A stretch of 14,652 bases of DNA. Origin: JBBTSQ01 sp039795895. Lineage in GTDB: Bacteria > Patescibacteriota > Minisyncoccia > Phycocordibacterales > JBAYGS01. Position 1 is the stretch's first letter. The number at the start of each line of letters is the position of its first letter. The notes under the pieces were generated by a model. The model saw nothing but the letters and a program-made list of their open reading frames with translations. It was not told the DNA's origin and ran no database searches. Of the stretch, positions 1 through 6,476 are shown in pieces. Both the position numbers and the translations under genes were made by a program. The stretch spans positions 1 through 14,652 of the forward strand of contig JBDKKW010000020.1 of the NCBI GenBank assembly GCA_039795895.1, read 5' to 3'.

Positions 1-19
1 GCGTCACCCCTTTATTCAT
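1..19 (-). CDS. Possible 5' end of a gene leaving the window on the left
   Basis: An ATG at 19-17 on the minus strand opens a frame (Met-Asn-Lys-Gly-Val-Thr) that runs off the left edge. Only six codons are visible, so no product can be named. The supporting evidence is an extended -10 box about 30 bases upstream, with no other gene between it and the preceding glycosyltransferase. No Shine-Dalgarno sequence is visible. It could equally be chance. Confidence 0.25.
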
Positions 20-48
20 AATAGGCGCAACTAGCTAAACCTAAAGTG

Positions 49-57
49 AGTATAGCA
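49..57 (-). promoter_or_regulatory. Extended -10 promoter candidate for the leftmost gene
   Basis: The minus strand reads TGCTATACT: a 5/6 match to the -10 hexamer preceded by the TG of an extended -10. A weak -35 (TTGGTG) lies 18 bases upstream. Initiation about 7 bases downstream would leave a leader of roughly 22 bases before the ATG at 19. The rest of the 1-117 gap holds nothing else I can identify. Confidence 0.4.
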
Positions 58-117
58 TGAAGTCATACACGCCACCAAAACCGAGAGATAAGTAGACCAA
101 TCGGCGTATTCTGATAC

Positions 118-1161
118 TTATTGGAGTTGAACTATAATCTTTTCAATAAGCGACTCGACTCCAGCTCGCTCGTGGGCAGTCTTTTGTAGCGCTTGAGCAA
201 TCACCTTCTCTTTACCCGAAGCAAACACAGAAGAAATCACTCTCGCTAAATCAAAAGCGTCCGTATCTTTTACCAAAAGCATACCAGCGTGATCGCCAAA
301 ATAGTCAGCAAAAGTCTGATTTGAAGAAAATACAATTCGTCCGGAAGCCATCGATTCAAGCACCGCCTTGTCGACTCCGCCAGTGGGAGTGAGATTGAGT
401 GTGGCATCACACGCACAATATTCTTTACGCACCTCTGTGTAGGGTAGGTTGCCCACAAACTCCACTTGGTCAGATAGTCCTTTGTCTGCCACCAGTTTTT
501 TAAGCGTCTCGAAATACGCACCATCTGACTCTGTCGCCGGAGCACCAACAAATCGCAACACGTACTTCCTCGGCGACTGATTCAACAATGCTAAAGCCTC
601 AATCGCCACCTCGCATCGCTTTATTGGCGTAATCCTCCCTACCGAAAGAAGTACTAGTGGATCCGCACCTGGCACGTATGCTGAGCAAGCATACAGCGAC
701 AGATCAATCCCATGTCCAACCACATACACTTTCTTGCTCGGCAATCGAAAACTTTCTTTTGAGGCCGTAAAAATAGTGTCGGCAAAGTACTCGGCGATGC
801 GCAATTTCAAATCCACTTGTCGATGCGTGTACCAAAGCGAAATCTTTTTACCCAAAAGCTTCCAGAGCCCGCCACAGAGTACAATATAGACTGGGTTCAT
901 ATGCACAAACACCGTATCGTACTCTTTTCGCTGGCCCACTACAGTTGAAAATAATCGGGAAAGGTAGCTAATTTTTGACGCGCCCGATTCCTTACCCAAA
1001 GAAATCACCCGCACATTATTTGGCAAGTCATACTTCCCTACACCAAGAGCAACTACCGTCACGGACTCGACACGCTTGGCGATTTCTACAAGCCAGTTAT
1101 GAAAAAAGCCCAGCACTGAATCTTCTCGATCAACCTTCTGTGTCAAAATCAATAATTTCAT
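118..1161 (-). CDS. Glycosyltransferase, GT4 family (group 1)
   Basis: This 347-aa cytoplasmic glycosyltransferase probably moves a sugar from an activated nucleotide donor onto a growing surface glycan. The N-terminal Rossmann-like half begins MKLLILTQK. The C-terminal half has the GT4 features VVGHGID (147-153) and LLSVGRITPIKR (171-182), then LESMASG (268-274). The usual E-x7-E is incomplete: Glu269 is present, but the position of the first Glu is Gly261 (in TPTGGVDKAVLE). I chose the ATG at 1161 because the family N-terminus begins there. An upstream in-frame TTG at 1218 would lie inside the preceding gene. It follows the GT-GtrA gene with a 4-base gap and is probably cotranscribed as the last gene of the cluster. 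Donor and acceptor cannot be read from sequence. Confidence 0.88.
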   Translation of the reverse strand: MKLLILTQKVDREDSVLGFFHNWLVEIAKRVESVTVVALGVGKYDLPNNVRVISLGKESGASKISYLSRLFSTVVGQRKEYDTVFVHMNPVYIVLCGGLWKLLGKKISLWYTHRQVDLKLRIAEYFADTIFTASKESFRLPSKKVYVVGHGIDLSLYACSAYVPGADPLVLLSVGRITPIKRCEVAIEALALLNQSPRKYVLRFVGAPATESDGAYFETLKKLVADKGLSDQVEFVGNLPYTEVRKEYCACDATLNLTPTGGVDKAVLESMASGRIVFSSNQTFADYFGDHAGMLLVKDTDAFDLARVISSVFASGKEKVIAQALQKTAHERAGVESLIEKIIVQLQ

Positions 1162-1165
1162 AGCA

Positions 1166-2758
1166 TTATTCGCGCGCAAAAATAATAAACTTGTATACAA
1201 AGAAACTTTCACAGGCAATCAATGCTGAAGTAATAATTTGTGCAGGGAGATAGTGTATACCGGTATACTCCACCAAAGCATAGACTAGTGCCGTATTCAA
1301 AAACAAATTAAACACTGAGACTGCAAGGTACAAAAAGGCTTGTTTGTGTACGCCGTCAGTGCCATGATCCCGAAATGTCCAAAACTTTTGCATCAAAAAG
1401 CTAATTCCAAAAGCAATCAAAAAGGCCAGCACAGATGAAGTCACATACCAGATATGAAAAATATCAGTGAAAAGATACAGCGTCCCCAAATCAACCACTG
1501 CAGCCGTCCCTCCCGAGATCACATACTTAACTAGCATCCCCAGCAAAGAATCGACATGGAGTAACCTGAAAGCTAACGCAAACAAAGACTTTTTCTCAAT
1601 CCCCGATTGCCCAGCAAGAGTCTCAAAAGATTTTTTGATGAGAGGCTTGAGTAAATCATGTGAAATCAATCGTCCCGAAATATCCGCAAATGCACGTTCA
1701 GCTCTTGTACGTGCAAGCTCTGTGCTACCCAAGACCGCAATCACTCCTTGAGACAATGATTCTTTCTTTTCCGGATCAATGAGTATCACCGATTCATTCG
1801 AGAGCACATCACCAACCAACCCCACATTGGTAGTAATAATCGGACATTTCGCAGACGCCGCCTCCACCAGCGTCATCCCATAACCTTCATACCACGAAGT
1901 CGAAAGGAAAGCGGTTGCACTAGCAAAATACAGCGACAACTCCTTTTGCCAAGGCACAAAGACAACCGAGCCACTGAAACCTACCTTCGCCACCTGGGCT
2001 TGTAGTACCCCTTTAAGCGTCCCCTCTCCAACGATCACTAAACCAGCTTTGGGAAATTGTAGTAAGACTTTTTTCCACGAAGCAATCGCCCAAGCAATAT
2101 TCTTTTCAGACTCGAGGCGGGACGTCATCAAAACTGTCTGCTCAAATTGCGGGTACTGCGTTTGGAGCAAACCACTGGTGGTATTTCGAGCGACAACCTT
2201 TACATCGACTCCAATCGGCACCACGTCGATTTTGTCAGGGGCAATATGGAGTCGCTCACTCAAACCTTTTTGTATTCGAGAAGAAACTACTCGTATTCGA
2301 TCAGCAAAAAGTACGGTATACTCGCCGACCGCTCGTCTGAGCATATTCAGTAGACCCCCCTGCTTAAAATATGGACTCAAAAAGTCAGTATGTAGCTGAA
2401 CCTGCAATTTAGCACCAAACAATCGAGACAACCGCACTCCTACCAAGCCAGTCTCAAAAGGGTCTTGGGTGGAGACGATCCAGGCCCCGCCCCTCGGCAG
2501 GCTCGGGGCGGGGCCTCTAAGCACCCGCTTTCCCACCTTAATCGCATCACACATATATCCCACTTTGGTTCGAGACTGTGTTGGATACAAAAATAATTTC
2601 CCCCCGATATTCTCCTCTTTAAACCCAAGTGACTTTTTAGCAAACACAATAATATGCAACTCATCAAAAAATTGTGCATACGAAAGCATTCGCGCGTGTA
2701 CTGCGCTTCCACTATCAAATGTTTTCCGATCAGTTCCCACCATTAAGACGCGAGTCAT
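1166..2758 (-). CDS. Fusion of a GT4 glycosyltransferase with a GtrA-like membrane domain
   Basis: A 530-aa two-part protein. Residues 1-370 are a GT4 glycosyltransferase with a glycine-containing N-terminal loop, PIGVDV (181-186), TSRLESEKN (212-220) and a complete E-x7-E motif (Glu291 to Glu299 in YEGYGMTLVEA). Residues about 405-528 are a GtrA-like domain (PF04138 type) with four hydrophobic helices near 411-429, 436-456, 471-493 and 500-522 and the typical KFWTFRD segment (458-464). GtrA proteins are linked to moving or using lipid-linked sugars at the membrane. The fusion would therefore tether the transferase to the inner face, close to a polyprenyl-linked substrate (inference). Its start overlaps the stop of the upstream glycosyltransferase by 4 bases (ATGA), implying translational coupling. 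Residues 81-92 (RGPAPSLPRGGA) are encoded by a GC-rich palindrome and look inserted. Confidence 0.88.
   Translation of the reverse strand: MTRVLMVGTDRKTFDSGSAVHARMLSYAQFFDELHIIVFAKKSLGFKEENIGGKLFLYPTQSRTKVGYMCDAIKVGKRVLRGPAPSLPRGGAWIVSTQDPFETGLVGVRLSRLFGAKLQVQLHTDFLSPYFKQGGLLNMLRRAVGEYTVLFADRIRVVSSRIQKGLSERLHIAPDKIDVVPIGVDVKVVARNTTSGLLQTQYPQFEQTVLMTSRLESEKNIAWAIASWKKVLLQFPKAGLVIVGEGTLKGVLQAQVAKVGFSGSVVFVPWQKELSLYFASATAFLSTSWYEGYGMTLVEAASAKCPIITTNVGLVGDVLSNESVILIDPEKKESLSQGVIAVLGSTELARTRAERAFADISGRLISHDLLKPLIKKSFETLAGQSGIEKKSLFALAFRLLHVDSLLGMLVKYVISGGTAAVVDLGTLYLFTDIFHIWYVTSSVLAFLIAFGISFLMQKFWTFRDHGTDGVHKQAFLYLAVSVFNLFLNTALVYALVEYTGIHYLPAQIITSALIACESFFVYKFIIFARE
2482..2516. repeat. GC-rich perfect inverted repeat inside the GT-GtrA reading frame
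   Basis: Two perfect 12-base arms (AGGCCCCGCCCC at 2482-2493, GGGGCGGGGCCT at 2505-2516) flank an 11-base loop. The arms are almost pure G+C while the surrounding gene is moderate in composition. The element keeps the frame and encodes residues 81-92, between the predicted strand ending KRVL and the one starting AWIVST. It resembles a palindromic REP-type or RPE-like insertion. I cannot see whether other copies exist in the genome. Confidence 0.75.
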
Positions 2759-3762
2759 TGTATGTTGTTGCTAATAGCCAAAAATTCCTTCGCAATCTGG
2801 TCCCAACTATGCGTAAAGGTAAATCGTGCGACACGAGCTTGATAATCAGCGTATATCTTCGGGTCACAAAGCATTTCCATCTTCTGTGCAATATCATTCG
2901 CATCTTCTGGATTAACAAAAAGTGCGACATCTTTCAATTTTTCGGTAAGACCTGTTTCGGTGGTCATAATAAACGGCTTGCCACAACGTATCGTATCCAA
3001 AATCATATTTGGACTAATATCTCCAAGCGACACCAAGATCACCGCATACGCATGTTGGATTTTTTCGATAAACTTTTCGTGCGGGACGGTTGTGAAATCA
3101 TGCACTACCGATACTCCACGCAAATGCACTTGCTTGAAAGCTTCGACCAGTCGATCGTGATTTTTCCATTTGAGGGGGCGTGCAGCTGAAATAAAATTCT
3201 TGTCAGTGGGTGGGAACGAAGGTAGTCGTTCACCATAAAAATTTTCCACGATACTATTCTTGCGAGGATCCAAACCGTAGGCCTGTGTAAAAATATCTCT
3301 CTGCCACGAAGTACTAAAAATAATCGCATCAACTGATCGCAGTACCCATCGAGTCAGTCGAAAAATCAATCGCTCTTTTGTATTCAATCTTTCCATTCGA
3401 GTCGCATAGAAATTTCGGAACAGTACCATATCCCCTGTTCGCTCGGCATAAAATTCCCAAAGAAAATCTCCTCCAGTTCGGATCACTATCTTTTTACCAA
3501 AAAGTTTTGAGACACAGAGCGTCGGGAGCGCCACACTAAAGGTATCGAGAGTAAACACCACATCGATTCCCCACATCTTTGGCAAAATCTTAAAGAAAAA
3601 AGCGATATGTCGTATTCCCATCGGCAACTTCAAAATCCACCCGTATGTCGCCACGTGCACCTGATGTCCCTGTGCACGAAAAGCTTCCGCCAAATTCTTG
3701 GCGTATTGTGCTGGTCCACCAATTTGGGGTGGATAAATACCAGTTGTAATCAAGATATTCAT
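2755..3762 (-). CDS. Glycosyltransferase, GT4-like, with D-x7-D in place of E-x7-E
   Basis: A 335-aa protein beginning MNILITTGIYPPQIGGPAQY, the classic GT4 N-terminus with its glycine-rich donor/acceptor loop (15-16). Other landmarks are IRTGGDF (94-100), SAARPLKWKNHDRLVEAF (192-209) and SLGDISPNMILDTIRCGKP (245-263). At the place of the catalytic-site E-x7-E there is Asp248 and Asp256 with seven residues between, a conservative but unusual change. It probably adds a sugar to a surface glycan. The ATG at 3762 has a weak GGGGAAG eight bases upstream. An extended -10 box lies upstream at 3779-3787, and the 3' end overlaps the next gene by 4 bases. Specificity is unknown. Confidence 0.85.
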   Translation of the reverse strand: MNILITTGIYPPQIGGPAQYAKNLAEAFRAQGHQVHVATYGWILKLPMGIRHIAFFFKILPKMWGIDVVFTLDTFSVALPTLCVSKLFGKKIVIRTGGDFLWEFYAERTGDMVLFRNFYATRMERLNTKERLIFRLTRWVLRSVDAIIFSTSWQRDIFTQAYGLDPRKNSIVENFYGERLPSFPPTDKNFISAARPLKWKNHDRLVEAFKQVHLRGVSVVHDFTTVPHEKFIEKIQHAYAVILVSLGDISPNMILDTIRCGKPFIMTTETGLTEKLKDVALFVNPEDANDIAQKMEMLCDPKIYADYQARVARFTFTHSWDQIAKEFLAISNNIQ

Positions 3763-3778
3763 AGCAAATACTTCCCCA

Positions 3779-3787
3779 ACTATACCA
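3779..3787 (-). promoter_or_regulatory. Extended -10 promoter candidate for the distal glycosyltransferase genes
   Basis: The minus strand reads TGGTATAGT, an extended -10 in the 69-base gap between two glycosyltransferase genes. Sixteen bases separate it from the ATG at 3762, giving a predicted leader of about 10 bases. No convincing -35 is present. The rest of the gap shows no stable hairpin. Confidence 0.4.
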
Positions 3788-3831
3788 TATACAACCTACC
3801 GAATCAGCTAATTATTACATGAAAGACACAG

Positions 3832-4983
3832 CTACACTTTTAAGATTCCCTTCATCTCCTCCGCTACCAAATTCCAATCGTATTTTTCTACAACCATCTT
3901 TTGAGCGTTTTCGATAATAGTCGCGCGGAGTTGTGGACCAAAAAGTAAAGTGGTCACTGCATCAGCAATACTTTTTGGATCATGCGGTTCACAGAAAATC
4001 CCAGTCTCGCGGTCGGTCAAAAAGTCAGGAATACCACCGACCGGAGTGGCGATCACGGGGAGTCCTGAAGTCATCGCTTCAATAAAAGAATTGCCCATCC
4101 CTTCAGACAGACTCGGGCGGATAAAGATATCACTCATATGGAGATGTGGGGGTAGATTGGCGTGTTCCACGAAGCCTACGAATACCACCCGTTTATCGAG
4201 CTTATATGCCTCTACAGAGGCTTTTAGAGCCTTTTCTAAAGGTCCAGACCCTACCACCAAAAACTTCACGTTTTCAGGCAAAAAGCGCAGGGCATCAATC
4301 ACATCACCTACCCCGTTTTTCACTACCAATCTTGAGGTGGTCACCAGCACCGTATCAGACTCAGAGAATCCAAATTTCTCTCGCATCCCCTCTCTTCCCC
4401 CATTCGAAAATTGAAAATTGCTAATTGAAAATTTATCAACATCTACTCCATTCGGAATCACACTCACTGGTGCAATCACCCCCATCTCCCTCGCCCATTG
4501 CGCTAGATAATTTGAAATCGCCGTGATACGATCCGCTCGTTTAAAAATCAATTTGAAAAGCGGATACACAAATGGACGCAATATTCCCATCCGCTGTCCT
4601 GGATACTCTTTGGTATCACCCTCCTGCAAGGTCAAAAGAAACGGAACCTTTGGATTGAGTAATTTAAAAAAGAGAGTTGCAAAGCCTGCTCGACTAGCCA
4701 TAATCGACCAGACTGTATCAAACTGATTTTTACGATGAAGCTCTAATGCTTTTTTGCAGGCGGTGAAAGGGAAGAGTAATTTTGAAAACGCTGACACTAC
4801 ACCAACTCGGTGCACGAAGACATTTCCAACCTTTTCTTCTTGCGCATCTACTTCTGCACCCAAGGTAACCATATGAAATTCAAAATCGCCACCGAGTCTG
4901 TCGGTGATTTCTTTGACTGCCACTTCTGCCCCACCGACAAAATTCGGGTAGTAGGCTAATGAAAATATTAATATCTTTTTCAT
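3832..4983 (-). CDS. Glycosyltransferase, GT4 family (group 1)
   Basis: A 383-aa protein with all the usual GT4 landmarks: MKKILIFSLAYYPNFVGGAE at the N-terminus, VIPNGVDVDKF (175-185), TTSRLVVKNGV (215-225), VVGSGPLE (243-250), and E-x7-E (Glu294 to Glu302 in PSLSEGMGNSFIEAM). It retains canonical catalytic residues, so it is probably an active retaining transferase acting in the cytoplasm on a surface-glycan intermediate. Residues about 184-192 come from an AT-rich duplicated stretch that looks inserted after NGVDVDKF. The ATG at 4983 follows a hairpin whose distal arm contains the only Shine-Dalgarno-like sequence (AGGGAG, 13 bases upstream). It is the first of four successive glycosyltransferase genes. 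Confidence 0.9.
   Translation of the reverse strand: MKKILIFSLAYYPNFVGGAEVAVKEITDRLGGDFEFHMVTLGAEVDAQEEKVGNVFVHRVGVVSAFSKLLFPFTACKKALELHRKNQFDTVWSIMASRAGFATLFFKLLNPKVPFLLTLQEGDTKEYPGQRMGILRPFVYPLFKLIFKRADRITAISNYLAQWAREMGVIAPVSVIPNGVDVDKFSISNFQFSNGGREGMREKFGFSESDTVLVTTSRLVVKNGVGDVIDALRFLPENVKFLVVGSGPLEKALKASVEAYKLDKRVVFVGFVEHANLPPHLHMSDIFIRPSLSEGMGNSFIEAMTSGLPVIATPVGGIPDFLTDRETGIFCEPHDPKSIADAVTTLLFGPQLRATIIENAQKMVVEKYDWNLVAEEMKGILKV
4410..4433. repeat. Duplicated 10-mer in an AT-rich, in-frame segment of a glycosyltransferase
   Basis: ATTGAAAATT occurs at 4410-4419 and again at 4424-4433, with further related bases on the left (GAAAA at 4406-4410). Read on the minus strand it encodes roughly KFSISNFQF. 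The low complexity and duplication contrast with flanking coding sequence. It falls in the loop between NGVDVDKF and REKFGF, a loop that tolerates length change in GT4 enzymes. Confidence 0.5.
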
Positions 4984-4993
4984 TTGATTTTAT

Positions 4994-5017
4994 ATTCTCC
5001 CTTTTTAAAGGGAGAAT
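4994..5017 (-). promoter_or_regulatory. Hairpin in the leader of the first glycosyltransferase gene
   Basis: Eleven-base perfect arms (4994-5004 and 5007-5017) surround a 2-base centre, just before the ATG at 4983. No T-run follows on the minus strand (the sequence is ATATAAAATC), so it is not a standard terminator. The distal arm on the minus strand contains GGGAGAAT, the only Shine-Dalgarno-like sequence, so folding would hide it. It may instead be a dispersed palindromic repeat. Confidence 0.45.
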
Positions 5018-5035
5018 TAAAAGAAACCAATTTCT

Positions 5036-5044
5036 ATCATAGCA
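5036..5044 (-). promoter_or_regulatory. Extended -10 promoter candidate for the glycosyltransferase cluster
   Basis: The minus strand reads TGCTATGAT immediately after the stop of the lamin-tail gene. It is an extended -10 with a 5/6 hexamer. Starting about 7 bases downstream, it would give a leader of about 45 bases containing the 4994-5017 hairpin. Confidence 0.35.
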
Positions 5045-5046
5045 AT

Positions 5047-6465
5047 CTAATGAATTATCTCAAACTCTTCTCCTTCATCTTCATCCTCAGAGTCAACACT
5101 CTCAGACTGTTCAACCACACTCTTTCTATGTGCAAACCACATCCCGCCAAAAATCACTGCCACAAAACCCGAGAGTCCAAGCATCCATAGTGCCACACTA
5201 TCGGATTTTCGAGAAACCGACAACACCTCGCTATGACCATCCGGAGTCACTCCTCCACTCACTCCCACACTCGCCACCTGACTAGTACGAGTCTCAACTA
5301 CTGGCGTCACTTTTTTAGCGACTGCGGGTTTCGTGGCGACCGCCGGACTTTTGGTGGGACTTTGAGACACAGTCGGCGGAGCAAAGCGATACTCGACCTC
5401 ACCATTTGGATACAACAATTCCGCCTGTGTGTTTGTAACAAATAGTGCTGAGACGCTGTTAGGGATAGTCAGCGCTCCATGAGCGGAAACGATCGTGTGT
5501 GCCGGCAACAAAAACATCGCACTACCATCCCTTAAATACCATCGTGAAATATCCAAGTCGACATCACTTCCATTTGCAATCGTCACATAACCAGCACTGC
5601 CCGAGAGTACTCGTGTGATATTGAGTGTTGCGGGTACTACCGTCACCACCAACTTATCGGTCGCACTATATACTCCCGAAGCCACATCAAGAAAGACCGT
5701 ATACGTACCCGGCAATCCATACGTATGCAACACCGACACCCCTTCGGCTGTCGACCCATCGCCAAAATTCCAAATGAGTCGAGCGTTAATCAGTGGTTCT
5801 TTTTTCAACCCGTACGCTTTTCCTGAAAAAAGTATTGATGCACCCACCACCCCGCTTGTATCTTGCCCTGCATCGACATATATTTTAGCACTTGTATTCG
5901 ACGAGCCTGTACTCGAAGTTGTGGCAGAAGTATCTGCACTACCCGAGGTGGCTACGACCGGAGAGGCTAAGGTGGAGACTCTATTTGCTGAACCAGGAGT
6001 AGGTGTTGCTGATACAAATCCCCCATTGACTCGTGCGAGTGATTTTCCATCGCCCATAGCACCCATCGAGGACGTATAGCTCACTTGATCAACGACCACG
6101 TTACCATTTTTGAGTGTCAAAGTTTCACCCTCATTGGCAAGTGAAAAAGTACTATTCAAAATCGCTCCGGCAAAATTGGGCCAATCGGTTTTAAACTTGA
6201 TTGGGTCATCGGCCACAATAATAAAACTTCCTGGAGACAGGATGGTTGCACCCTGCGATTGAGTCATCGAGTGATTAGTCGAGGCCTCGACCAATTTCCA
6301 TGATGCGAGATCAACCGCACTACTTCCCGTATTCTGGAGCTCAATCCACTCTCGCCCCGTATCCGTGCCCGACACATCGTACATAATTTCAGAAATCACC
6401 ACTTGTCCAAAACACACACTGGGTATCACGAGCAAGGAGAAGATTGTGACCCGAAAGATATGCAT
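5047..6465 (-). CDS. Secreted, membrane-anchored lamin-tail/PKD domain protein
   Basis: A 472-aa surface protein of modular build. Residues 1-20 are a signal peptide (basic start, hydrophobic core, probable cut after Gly20). Residues 21-160 match a lamin-tail domain: VVISEIMYD, GREWIELQNTGSSAVDLASWKL, then ILSPGSFIIV. A Ser/Thr-rich linker (about 163-193) leads to a PKD-type Ig fold (about 195-280) with WNFGDGS (232-238) and HTYGLPGTYTV (247-257). Residues 281-361 resemble a second, degenerate lamin-tail domain. A Pro/Thr/Val-rich stalk (362-420) precedes one transmembrane helix (424-445) and a short, strongly acidic tail (SEDEDEGEEFE). Topology should place the domains outside the cell. The gene starts 11 bases after the ATPase gene and is probably cotranscribed with it. 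The partner bound by these adhesion-like domains is unknown. Confidence 0.85.
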   Translation of the reverse strand: MHIFRVTIFSLLVIPSVCFGQVVISEIMYDVSGTDTGREWIELQNTGSSAVDLASWKLVEASTNHSMTQSQGATILSPGSFIIVADDPIKFKTDWPNFAGAILNSTFSLANEGETLTLKNGNVVVDQVSYTSSMGAMGDGKSLARVNGGFVSATPTPGSANRVSTLASPVVATSGSADTSATTSSTGSSNTSAKIYVDAGQDTSGVVGASILFSGKAYGLKKEPLINARLIWNFGDGSTAEGVSVLHTYGLPGTYTVFLDVASGVYSATDKLVVTVVPATLNITRVLSGSAGYVTIANGSDVDLDISRWYLRDGSAMFLLPAHTIVSAHGALTIPNSVSALFVTNTQAELLYPNGEVEYRFAPPTVSQSPTKSPAVATKPAVAKKVTPVVETRTSQVASVGVSGGVTPDGHSEVLSVSRKSDSVALWMLGLSGFVAVIFGGMWFAHRKSVVEQSESVDSEDEDEGEEFEIIH

Positions 6466-6476
6466 TACTTTTTGTG

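Noticed and set aside
1162..1218. Upstream TTG start for the last glycosyltransferase
   Set aside because: It would overlap the GtrA coding region; the ATG at 1161 begins at the typical MKLLILT family start.
2674..3189. Plus-strand open frame of 171 codons
   Set aside because: It is antisense to two well-supported glycosyltransferases, has no family resemblance and a composition typical of a shadow frame.
5615..6079. Plus-strand open frame of 154 codons opposite the lamin-tail gene
   Set aside because: It is a shadow of the Ser/Thr/Val-rich linker and PKD domain; no start signals or recognisable motifs.
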